Shown one piece after another: positions 39,473 through 49,647 of a stretch of 64,000 nucleotides of DNA. This stretch comes from Coriaria nepalensis (lineage: Eukaryota > Streptophyta > Magnoliopsida > Cucurbitales > Coriariaceae): NCBI GenBank assembly GCA_027186245.1, contig CP114490.1, forward strand, positions 1,999,001-2,063,000, in the 5' to 3' direction. The position numbers were made by a program, and so were the translations under genes. Every line of letters starts with the position of its first letter. The first letter of the stretch is position 1. The notes beneath the pieces are model-generated. The model saw only the letters and a program-made list of their open reading frames with translations, was not told the DNA's origin and ran no database searches.

Positions 39473-41585
39473 GGCGGCGCAATAAATCGAAATGAGAGCC
39501 GAAGAAGAAGGCGATTCGGTGCCGAAAAATTCCAGTTCCGTCCGAGGCGATGCTTGGGGTAGAGGTAAATCGGGGCGGGAGCGGACGTGGTGTGGTGAGG
39601 TTCTTACCCGCGAAGAAAGTATTGAGAAGAAGAGGAATGAATGTAAAGATTAAAAAGCAAAAAAAAAAAAAAGAACAAGATAGGAGAGAGGAGAGAGGAG
39701 AGTTTGAAGGAAATGTGAAGAAAACGGAAAACCAAAAGCATTTAACCCCTGGCCCGAACCGGACTGTGTCGCTTGGACAGGAGGTCCTTCTTTAACTTGT
39801 AAGAACCGGGCTATGCTTCCACAAGTAGTCAAATTTTGTCGTAAAAAAGTCCTTGAATCAGTTTGACCATGCCCTAATATTTACACCGTTACTCACCAAT
39901 ACGAGTTTTGGTCAACAAAAACGGATATAAATTCTTTAATCAAATCACATCGTCTTTTCTCGGAACAGGGGAGTTCAAATCTGACTAAGCCAACCCAGAA
40001 ACATGAAATGGTCAACGTGAGATGGCTTTGATATACACTGTGTTGTTCGACTCTGTATATTGAAAGCAGAGAATACTAACAAGAAAACCTTTTCAACTCT
40101 TGTTTTAAATTTTCTTACAAACAACTTGACACGGACATTTCACATTTGTTTTTATCATGGGCCAACGATAATAAGACTTATTGTCACAGACCAGTTATGA
40201 TTCATTAACGTCCATTCAGCAAAAAGGACGACAGGAGTGTACTCGACTGAATACGGGATGATATATCAGTACAGAAGGGACATCAAGGCCCATGTGGTCA
40301 TAAATCATGGGCTCGTGTAACCCATATGCTTACTTTTCCAGAAAAAGGAAAAACAGGCAAAACACTATAACGTAGGAAGTTGGTTGGGTTGGACATCCTA
40401 AGAGATTGATGGAAGGTTGAAGATTTGATGGCAAATCATAAAAGCAAACACACACAAATAAGGCACAGAGATTATAAAACGGGCTTCTTCGATGATTTAT
40501 AGTTTCTGTCTCATCAACCAACGAGATCAGGCATCTTGTCTCCCATCTTCGCTAGCTTCTTCTTGCTTGTTTTAATATTCATCGGACGATTATGGATCAC
40601 ATCACAACCAAATTACAACATATATGTAAAGTGGTAATTTGAAGATAGTTGATAGGTTAATGAATTAATTCAAGGGGTTATGTTATTCGGCCTTTATTAC
40701 AACCTAAACATAGATCATATCAACAAAAGAGGCCTTAAGCTCTTTAGTCTTGACTCGGCCCTGCTGGGCCAAGAAACCTGGTTTTCAATTATAATATGTA
40801 TATATCATACGTTTTGTTTATTGATTGCTGGTAAGAAAGGAACATATTCTTTCAAACTCAATTATGGAAGTGGTTAATAACCACCAATGAAAGCCAATCG
40901 GAGTGTTTGGCTGTATTGTATCATCATCATCTACTGGTAAGAAAAGCAACAATATACTAAAATTAACTCAGTGGGTATCATCGATTAATGATGATTCTGA
41001 ATATATAATTACTTAGCTGATGCTGGATGCGTTATCATACACCATACGGATCAGATTTTGGCGATAAGAATTATCACATCATTCATCTAAGCAATAATGT
41101 GACTTTTTCCTAATTGTCTTTAGACGAAAGTATAAGAAATCATATTATAATATTTGTATCGAGACAAAATAATTATCTCCAATTTACTAATAAATAAACT
41201 ATTTATCTCCAAAAATTAAGACAAATTCATGCAAATATGCTCAAAATTTACATGAAGTAGATTAGAAAAAAAGAGACGTGATTGATTTGAATGATATGCG
41301 ACGTTAAAAGATTGGGTATCTATCTGGTATACCTGTTCCACAAAGTCGGCTAATTGTAATAGGGGAGCCGACTTTTAGCCTGATCAAACCACCTCATGCA
41401 TATGCATATGCATATATATATATATATGTATCACGTTTTACTTTTCTCAAAAGTCAAATACAAACCCAACCCCAATACCAAGTGATAAAACGGCGGACAT
41501 TTCACACGCCTTTCATTTAAAACGCAGAAGAATGGTCAAAAACCAACAATCCTGGCTAGCTGTGACCCACAAGCTTTTTTCTTTA

Positions 41586-41621
<36 letters not shown>

Positions 41622-41795
41622 TATTTTTTAATTAAATTTTATGGTTTCATTTTAGAGAAAAAGCCAACTCTTACTTTTGCTTGTTCTTTAATCAACTAAA
41701 ATCAAAGTCATTCCGGCTTCAATCGTACGCATTTCTCCAAGTTTTAATTCGCTTTCAGAAATCATATTGTTTTCAGTTAAGGAAGTTACACATTT
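39473..41795. other. Intergenic region between divergent genes
   Basis: Holds the leader of the NST1-like gene on the left and upstream DNA of the U-box ligase on the right. It includes an A/AG-rich patch at 39655-39700 and a (TA)n microsatellite at about 41588-41615. A 'catatgcatatgcatatata' phrase lies near 41398. No gene is recognised; short open frames are unconvincing. Confidence 0.5.
41588..41615. repeat. (TA)n microsatellite
   Basis: About 14 TA units in the upstream region of the U-box gene, roughly 200 bp before its start. Confidence 0.95.
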
Positions 41796-41813
41796 TTGTG
41801 TGCAAAGTTATCC

Positions 41814-43865
41814 ATGAAAGTAACGCAGCCGGAATTCCTTTTAAGAAAGCGACGGCCGCCGGCGGGAGCATTTATGGCCCCGAAATGGTCCGGCCTCAAT
41901 CTCCTTGGATCGCTTCATGCTCTTTGCCTTGAAATCTCCGCTCTGAAACCGCATCAATTTCTTTTTAAACGCAATTCGCACTCGGCGATTCGTAAATCCG
42001 AGGTCCTTGCTATATATTTCGAAGAGCTTTTTCACAAACCGATATCCTCCTTCTCTCCCTCGGCCAAACTCTGCTTCGAAGAAATGTACATGGTTTTGCA
42101 GAGAGTCAAAACGTTTATCGAGGATTGTTCTAACGGAGCCAAGATCTGGCTACTCATGCAGAACGAATCGCTGGCCAAAGATTTTAAGGAGCTTCTATTG
42201 GATTTGTCCACTCTCCTGGATATTTTACCGGTGACACAGGTTGAATTGAGTGAAGATACCGTAGAGCATGTTTTTTTACTCAGAAAGCAATGCTCCGAGT
42301 CGGAAGCTTGTGTGGATCTGGAAGATGACAATCTCAAACGGCAGGTGTTGACGATGCTCGATCGAATTAAAAATGAGATAGTACCTGACGATTCCGAGGT
42401 TTCTGAAATTTTCTCAAGGTTGGGAATTCGAGACGCCTCGAGTTGTAGAGAGGAACTGGAGAATCTGGAAGACGAATTAGTTCAGGATCAGATAGATCAA
42501 AAATCCAAATCAGAGATGATCGCTCTAATCGGGCTTGTTCGCTATGCAAAATGCGTTCTGTTCGGTGCATCGACGGCCATCTATGACGGCCGTCGAAAGA
42601 AAACAACCACAGATACAGTTCCTCCCGCCGATTTCAGGTGTCCTATCAGCCTCGATTTGATGCGTGATCCCGTTGTGGTTGCAACAGGACAGACGTATGA
42701 TCGATCATCTATCAATCTATGGATTGAATCCGGACACAGCACGTGTCCAAAGACGGGTCAGACCCTGACACACACGGACCTAATACCTAATCATGCTTTG
42801 AGGAACTTGATATCAATATGGTGCCGTCAACACAGAATCCCCTTGGATACAAATGGCGAGCATAAAGAGAAAGTCAACGAAATCCCAACGAATAAGACTG
42901 CGTTGGAAGCAACCAGAATGACAGCGTCATATCTCATTAAGAAGCTCTTTCAATCGGAATCGTTGGAGGCTGCAAACGCCGTCATCTACGAGCTCCGTTC
43001 ACTTGCCAAGACAGACTCGAATAGCCGAACCTGCATTGCAGAAGCCGAAGCTATACCGTTACTTGTACGTTACCTAAATCAGAGTCAGGAGCACCCAAAC
43101 CTTCAACTAAACGCCGTTACAGCGATCCTCAACCTTTCTATTCTCCATGCGAACAAAAAGCGGATCATGGAAGATGATAGAGCTCTTAATGGAGTCACCA
43201 TGGTTCTGCAGGTGGGCGCCACGTGGGAAGCAAAAGGAAACGCCGCAGCCTTGATTTACAGCTTATCGGGAGAACAGTCGTATAGAAGGAAACTGGGGAG
43301 GATGTCAGGTGTCGTAAGGGGATTGCTGGATTTGGCTAGAGATGGGCCCACAATTACAAAGAGGGATGCTTTGGTGGCCATTATGAATTTGGCCGGGGAC
43401 AAGGAGACGGTTGGGAGGTTGATCGAAGGCGGGGTGATGAACACGATCAGTTATCTGATGGATGGGGGGCTGCTGGAAGAGGCAGTAACAATACTTGAAG
43501 TGGTGGTGAGGAGGGGTGGGATACTAGCAGCTGCTTCTGCTTACAATTTGATGGGGAAATTGTTTGTGATGTTAAGGGATGGATCCGACAGAGCAAGAGA
43601 AAGTGCGGCGGCTGTGCTTGTCACTGTCTGTAGGAAAGTGGGGCAGGAAATGGTGGCGGAATTAGCAGGGATTCCAGGGATAGAAAGAGTGGTGTGGGAA
43701 CTAATGGGAAGTGGGACCGGTAGAGGTAGAAGGAAAGCCGCTTCACTGTTGAGGATTCTCAGGCGATGGGCTGCCGGTTTGGATGTTTCTTCTCATCATT
43801 CACTAGTCCACCTGGAATACTCAACAGCATTCGTGAGTTCATCGACAGCTGCAGTGCCCATCTAG
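41814..43865 (+). CDS. U-box/armadillo-repeat E3 ubiquitin ligase (PUB16-like)
   Basis: Intronless gene of 683 residues from the ATG at 41814; another in-frame ATG at 41796 would add six residues. I prefer 41814 because the protein then begins MKVTQPEFLLRKRRPPAGAF, which fits relatives. Residues about 30-260 form the U-box N-terminal domain, a helical region with KIWLLMQNESLAKDF. The U-box is at about 272-345: FRCPISLDLMRDPVVVATGQ, then YDRSSINLWI and TCPKTGQTL. It recruits the ubiquitin-loaded E2. Armadillo repeats follow from about 370 to 640 (NLQLNAVTAILNLSI, GNAAALIYSLSG, RDALVAIMNLAG) and should bind substrates. The protein acts in the cytosol or nucleus in protein turnover. Relatives include PUB16 and PUB17, the latter linked to cell death and defence. 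No lesion is visible. Confidence 0.95.
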   Translation: MKVTQPEFLLRKRRPPAGAFMAPKWSGLNLLGSLHALCLEISALKPHQFLFKRNSHSAIRKSEVLAIYFEELFHKPISSFSPSAKLCFEEMYMVLQRVKTFIEDCSNGAKIWLLMQNESLAKDFKELLLDLSTLLDILPVTQVELSEDTVEHVFLLRKQCSESEACVDLEDDNLKRQVLTMLDRIKNEIVPDDSEVSEIFSRLGIRDASSCREELENLEDELVQDQIDQKSKSEMIALIGLVRYAKCVLFGASTAIYDGRRKKTTTDTVPPADFRCPISLDLMRDPVVVATGQTYDRSSINLWIESGHSTCPKTGQTLTHTDLIPNHALRNLISIWCRQHRIPLDTNGEHKEKVNEIPTNKTALEATRMTASYLIKKLFQSESLEAANAVIYELRSLAKTDSNSRTCIAEAEAIPLLVRYLNQSQEHPNLQLNAVTAILNLSILHANKKRIMEDDRALNGVTMVLQVGATWEAKGNAAALIYSLSGEQSYRRKLGRMSGVVRGLLDLARDGPTITKRDALVAIMNLAGDKETVGRLIEGGVMNTISYLMDGGLLEEAVTILEVVVRRGGILAAASAYNLMGKLFVMLRDGSDRARESAAAVLVTVCRKVGQEMVAELAGIPGIERVVWELMGSGTGRGRRKAASLLRILRRWAAGLDVSSHHSLVHLEYSTAFVSSSTAAVPI

Positions 43866-45174
43866 CATCAAACAAGTATCCTCTGCTTCTTCATTTGTCA
43901 GTTTTTCTCTTATATTATTATTTTGTACGTACAGTTTAATGTCTTCATTCGTTTTACTTGGTAAGTTGTAAAATCATATTCAGTATAGATGGGCAAAGAA
44001 CATTCAACTCTTTTCTTATTGTGAAAATGTAAATATTGTTCTCATGCTGCCGCCTCTTTTCTACCCTGGAATCTGGAGATGCTGAAATTTGAAATTGCAG
44101 TTACAAAAAGAAAACAAGACACAACGAAAAGGAAAGGCGACGACTGTAGTAACGACGAGCCTTTGAACAGACCAAATAAATGAGCCGGTCCAAATATGCA
44201 ACTCGAAAAGCAAAGAAATAGTCACCAAATAGAAAATGGGCCGATTCACAAAGCCCAATATATAAATTTAGTCAAACCTCCGACTTGCTGTTTTTTAACA
44301 GTAAAGCGGTGGAGAAAACATCATCCAACCGTTTACAAATTTGATAAACCTCGTACGGTAAATGATAAAGTTCTAAACGAGAGGACTAAAACCCTTCATG
44401 CATGCATGCATGCCTGTATACATTTCTTATTTTTGGTAATGCATGCATGCCTGTACTCATCCTATGTTGTGTGTGAAAGTTCACACACACACACCATTTG
44501 TCATGTGATATGATATTCTTGCTTCTGATCATTCTTTTGCAACTTGCTATACGTATGTACGTATGTACTTGTATAAATATAGTTGCTTTTAAGTTAATTG
44601 TTCTTTCATGCAAACTAATTAAGATCCTTACAACTACCAGAATCTAATGAGTTGATGTGTATCATGTACATTCGACAACATCAGGTCTGGGCAAGGCGTC
44701 CGGATGGATCTTGTCAGGTTTAATTTGTTGTCGTAATTTATTATGAGCTTTGATATTTTCCCCTCTCTCTCTAAAATCCTCCAAGGTTATATAAACATGT
44801 GGCCTGTTTCCGATCCTGATCAATCTCGAGGGATTATAAGTACAACTCACGAACATTTGATTTCAAAGGATGGGAAAGAATTGTACAGGAATGATATAGT
44901 AATGATGAGCAGTTCGAGAGCCGGCCGAGATGAATTCCGGCAAGGCTTTCTTGGCCAGCTTCTTCCGGTCAGTGGTTTTCCCCAGTGGCTACCTCCGGCA
45001 GAGGTGCGCATTAATTAATATGTAATTACTCTTCTACTTCTTCTTCTTCCTCCTCCTTAACGCTTGTTTATTTTTTCTGTTATAACTAATCTTCATATGT
45101 AATAATTATTAACTAATTAGGACATGCGCTCGTTCCCGTAGAGAGACTAATGCTGGGTATGGTCTAATCCATTC
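43866..45174. other. Intergenic region before the MATE remnant
   Basis: Contains the 3' flank of the U-box gene and two 'gcatgcatgcatgcctgta' phrases at about 44399-44417 and 44440-44455. A plus-strand frame at 44743-45018 (91 codons) directly precedes the MATE-like sequence; its product is not recognisable, and it may be a scrambled former N-terminal region or chance. Confidence 0.45.
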
Positions 45175-46089
45175 ATGCAGATGAAAGAAGAAGTACTATC
45201 CATGGTAAAATTCGCGGGCCCCATTATGATGACTTCCCTCCTCATATACTCAAGATTAGTCGTCTCCATGTTCTTTCTAGGCCATCTCGGTAAAGCAGAG
45301 CTTGCCGGTGGTTCACTAGCCCTAGGATTCGGCTACATCACCGGCATTTCGATACTCCGTCGGCTCTCCACCGGAATGGAGCCCATCTGCTGTCAAGCTT
45401 ACTGCGCCGCAAGATGGTCCGTCCTCAGCCAAACATTCCTCCGAACCCTCTGCCTCCTCCTCCTCGTTTCCATTCCCATTTCCATCTTATGGCTCAGCAC
45501 CGAACACATCCTTCTTTGGTTGGGTCAGGACACAGCAATCACTAGAGTAGCTAAAGTTTACATGCTCTTCTCCATTCCGGAACTCCTAGCCCAAGCTCAT
45601 CTCTTACCGTTGCGAACCTTCTTAAGAACCCAGGGCTTAACTACCCCGCTCACGGTTGCCTCCATTTGTGCCGCCCTCTTACACCTCCCGATCAATTACT
45701 TCGTCGTCACATATTTGAAACTTGGCGTTGAAGGTGTTGCAATGGCTCTCGCTTCGAACACGTTAAACCCAAACGTAGCCCTTACTGATCTATATCGCCG
45801 TCGCAGAGAAGCCACTAAAACCATGGCATGGTGTCACCATTTCATCAACGCTTCAAGGATGGATTTAGCGTTACCTAGTGCGATTTCCGTTTGCTTGGAG
45901 GGATGGTGGTATGAAATAGTGCTGCTGTTTTGTGGTTTACTTAGTAATCCTCAGGTTAGTGTAGCTGCAATGGGAATACTGTTACAAACAACAAGGATTT
46001 TGTATATCGTTCCCTTCTCAATAAGCCGTGGATTAACAAACAGTACTTGCGTTTTCTTTTATCCATCTTGTGTAGAAGTTTTCAAGTAG
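45175..46089 (+). pseudogene. MATE (DETOXIFICATION) transporter, truncated, probable pseudogene
   Basis: The frame gives 304 residues clearly of the plant MATE efflux family (antiporters that export organic compounds). MVKFAGPIMMTSLLIYSRLV starts membrane span 1. FFLGHLGKAELAGGSLALGF, GMEPICCQAYCAARW and LALPSAISVCLE are recognisable family blocks. Intact members have about 500 residues and 12 spans. Here only about 8 spans remain, and after ILYIVPFSIS the sequence switches to an unrelated tail (RGLTNSTCVFF) and stops, so the C-terminal third is missing. Other family blocks are altered: the usual GYS-L-GL-MGMEPICGQA region reads GISILRRLSTGMEPICCQA, and the loop after ASNTLN is shortened and unlike relatives. 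The initiating ATG follows 'catgcag', so it may have been inside an exon. A transcript could exist, but transport activity is unlikely. Confidence 0.8.
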
Positions 46090-46301
46090 CTGTGGCAGAC
46101 TCGAATGCTTCATTCGTGTGAGGAAGTATCCATAATTAGTAACATTGATTTTAGTTTTCCGGTCAGAGGATGTTATGCAAATCCAAGGCGATAAAATTTT
46201 CTGACCTCTACGGATTGGTCCTTTGGATCATGTTTAACTCTGGAAAATTTTATAGAAGTGAGTTCGAAATGAAGAATTTGGGTATAATTTGAGGTTGCAG
46301 C

Positions 46302-48390
46302 ATGAGTTGCAGCGAGAAGAACAGAGGAACTGAAGAGAGGGAACAGGGGCAGCTCGTTCTAAGCAGATCTATCAAGGTTAAGCCGGAATCAGCCACGGAT
46401 AATGGGTCTATTACTTCACAGCAGACCATCGATGAGAATCGGCTGGTTGACCCTAAGTTGTTGTTTATTGGATCAAAAATTGGCGAGTGAGCTCATGGAA
46501 AAGTTTACCAAGGAAGGTTTGTAGTTTCTATAGCCTTCTTTTTGCAGTCACACTGTTTTGCATCTAACCACTACCAGTTTTAGCCTTCATTTTGCTTAGC
46601 ATTTGAACTTTAGTTTAGATAAAACTGGGGCTTGCCAACAAATGGCTTACAGAGCTAATTTGGCTGTCTAACAATGTGGATGGACTTCATCATTGATTAC
46701 GACCTTGAGGCAGTTCTTGCTATGAATTTCAGTTTCCTCAAATCTGCTATGCCTTTGAGCATTGGTTCTTAGGGACAATGAATTCGTAGGAGTAGTTTGT
46801 TGGGGTCTGCTTTTTTCACATAGGTGTATGCAAATATTTCCAGGTATCGGGATCGTATTGTTGCTATCAAAGTTCTTCATCGTGGGAGTACTACAGGAAA
46901 ACGAGCTGCACTTGAGAATCGTTTTGCCCAGGAAGTTAACATGATGTGCCAAGTTAAACATGAGAATCTTGTCACGGCAAGTGGCTAAGACTAGAAACAT
47001 GCAAGACGGTTTTCCTTCCTTGGTAGCTCAAATTAGAGACGTGCAAGACAGAGCACACCATAGAAAGGTTCTAATTTCCTTGTGATATTTCTCTTGGCGC
47101 TATATTATCTGACTTTCTTTTTCAGTTTATTGGAGCACGTAAAGATCCTTTAATGGTGATAGTGACAGAGCTATTGCCTGGGATGTCCCTTCGGAAGTAT
47201 CTATTTAGTGTACGCCCAAATCAATTAGAACTTCATGTGACTATAAACTTTGCGTTGGATATCGCTCGTGCTATGGAATGTCTACATGCCAATGGGATCA
47301 TACACAGGGATCTCAAACCTGGTACCATATGGCTGGTGGAGCTCTATATAGTTCCTCACTTTATTTTTTTTTCCTACTTGATTATTTGTAATGGATAATG
47401 TATTTGTACATTACCATTCAATTCTTTTAGGATTTTACGATTATGAAATCCGTTTGGGTAATTTGTGTTGCCTGTAAATTTATCTTTGCTGGTGAATGGT
47501 GACTCTGCAGTGTAATCTTGTATGTCTTCTGAAAGTGACTTTTGATACTTATTGCTGTTAAAATTGCTGTAATTTCATTGGGGTACATCTTTTTCTCGGT
47601 ATCTCAGCTCTGTTATCTTCACATTTGTATGATTAAATAGTAAAAACTTGTTAATGCAGACAATTTGTTGCTCACGGAAAATCAAAAGTCCGTGAAGCTT
47701 GCAGACTTTTGGTCTTGCAAGAGAAGAATCCGTGACCGAGATGATGACAGCTGAAACCGGGACTTATTGTTGGATGGCTCTTGAGGTATTGATCTATTCA
47801 TCTCACTTTTGTTATCGATTTTGATGCTTACAATATAATAAGACACGTTTTACAGTTGTACAGCACTGTGACATTGCGTCAGGGGAGAAGAAGCGTTGAT
47901 GTGTACAGCTTTGGAATTGTCTTATGGGAGCTCTTGACTAACCGCATGCCCTTTGAGGGCATGTCCAATTTGCAAGGCGCATATTCTGCTGCTTTTAAGG
48001 TCCCTGGCCAAAACATATTATCTCATGAATGCTGAAATTGGAAAGAATTGAAATCTTGATTTCATAGCAGTCTTATACAATATAAGGTTTTTTGTGGGAG
48101 TGCAGCAAGAAAGGCCCAATCTACCCGAGGACATATCTCCCGATTTGGCTTTCCTAATTCAGTCTTGTTGGGTTGAGGATCCAAACATGAGGCTGAGTTT
48201 CAGTCAGATTATCCGGATACTCAATGCATTTCTGTTTACACTACCCCCAGCTTCATCGTCTTTGCCGGGAAGTAATGTGGCTGAGGTGGCGGCGACTAGT
48301 AACAGTACCATCACTGTGCTTTCTGGTCGTGGAGGAGGGAAGTTTGGTTTTCTATGTCAACTGTTTGCTGCCAAGAGGACCAAGAACTGA
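46302..48390 (+). pseudogene. Raf-like (ATN1-type) protein kinase pseudogene
   Basis: Remains of a soluble Raf-like kinase spread over about six former exons. Recognisable pieces are LVDPKLLFIGSKIGE, RIVAIKVLHRGST, KHENLV, FIGARKDPLMVIVTELLPGM, GIIHRDLKP, NLLLTENQKSVKLAD, REESVTEMMTAETGTY, SFGIVLWELLTNRMPFEGMS and RPNLPEDISPDLAF. Lesions: (1) a stop codon TGA at 46488-46490 where the glycine loop needs GGA (KIGE-stop-AHGKVYQG); (2) one extra T in the run 47707-47710 that shifts the frame inside the DFG motif; (3) TYRWMAPE changed to TYCWMALE; (4) loss of several residues between LRQG and VDVYS. The intron after KHENLV starts with GC (acg/gcaagt). The splice sites are otherwise recognisable, which suggests a fairly recent loss. 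The last exon (48094-48390) is still open and ends normally. Confidence 0.9.
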
Positions 48391-49647
48391 CAACCAGTGA
48401 GTAGTACTTGGATTAGCTTCTTTTAGTAGATGCGGAGTCACATATTTCGATCGTATTTGTTGCCTTGTTGATGACAATGGTACTCGTGATTGAGAGAATA
48501 AACACAGCAAGGAATTGAACATTCTTCCCCTTCACATTATTCTCCTGACTGAAATAAAACGAAACGAACATCGCCACTTTTGGGCGGTGGGTGTGACTGT
48601 GACTAATAACGAGTTTTCGAAGAAGATGATTATGATGGGTCAAAGGTCATTATCTTGTTCTATGAGATGCTTAATCTTAGGATAAGTCCGTTTGAATTTG
48701 AATAATCAAACTTTGTCCCAAGTTTTAAATGGAAATGACTAATGGGAATTTAGCGATTCCGCATATGATAAGATATCTTATTCAGTTCAACCTCGTCAAA
48801 GTGAATCTAAGAATTTTGTCTTGTTTTACATTTGGCAATTAAACGTCCGGTCCTACATCATTTACAGTGCCGGAAATGGAATTAAGTTAGAATTAGTTTG
48901 TGCGAGTAAAGCCGACGAGACGATTCCTGTCCGATCAACCAAGCTTGGACAAGTATTTCGGTATAGCGATCAGCACGAGCGCTTGAGTGGTCATCGTCTC
49001 AACGCCGTCGGATTTATGACCAGAACACAACGCGTCAAACCAAAGAAAGATTCAACAGTCAAGATGTGGGTGCAAAGGGTACTCGCTAAGCCACATTTTC
49101 GCGAAGAGGAGTAAACGGTAAACCCAAGTCAATGCTCTCGCCAATCATCTTCTCAGCTCTCGTGAGCTAAGCTAGTAGCCCAAATCTACACAGCTGCTAC
49201 GAGCATCTGACAATTTTGCTATTTTGTAGTACCGCAGATTTCTACGAAGAGAGAAAGAAAAGGAAAACAAGAGAAAAAGAAGTTCGTCGCTGCAGCAGGT
49301 GGGTAGAAGAAGAGACGAGATAGATTTTGTAAAGATTGCAGTATCTGTCTTGGGATTTTTCAAGATCCATAGAAGGCAGAGTTAAAGTGCACAGCTTGTA
49401 TCTGTCATCGATTGGCGTCCCCAATTTTTTTTCGAAGATTTCTCAGTCTCCAATCAGGTTTTCGAGATAGAGCGAGAGAGAGAGAGAGAGAGGTCAGAGG
49501 AGTGTGATCAACAACTGATGTTTTGCTAGCATGTGTGCATCAATGGTAAGGAAGACGGGAGTTTGGTGCTAGTTTGATCTTTTTGTGAGTGGTTTCTAGT
49601 AAAATTTCACTCGGATTGATAGTTTTGAAGGTCATTTCGGATGAGAA
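48391..49647. other. Intergenic region and leader of the MACPF gene
   Basis: A 97-codon frame at 48821-49114 is open and somewhat richer in CG than its surroundings, but its product is unrecognised. A GA repeat at about 49468-49492 lies roughly 160 bp before the MACPF ATG and probably sits in its leader or promoter. Confidence 0.45.

Noticed and set aside
44743..45018. 91-codon frame just before the MATE remnant
   Set aside because: Could be a former N-terminal exon, but it does not resemble MATE N termini.
48821..49114. 97-codon plus-strand frame
   Set aside because: Open and slightly CG-rich, but no recognisable protein, no clear promoter or splice context.
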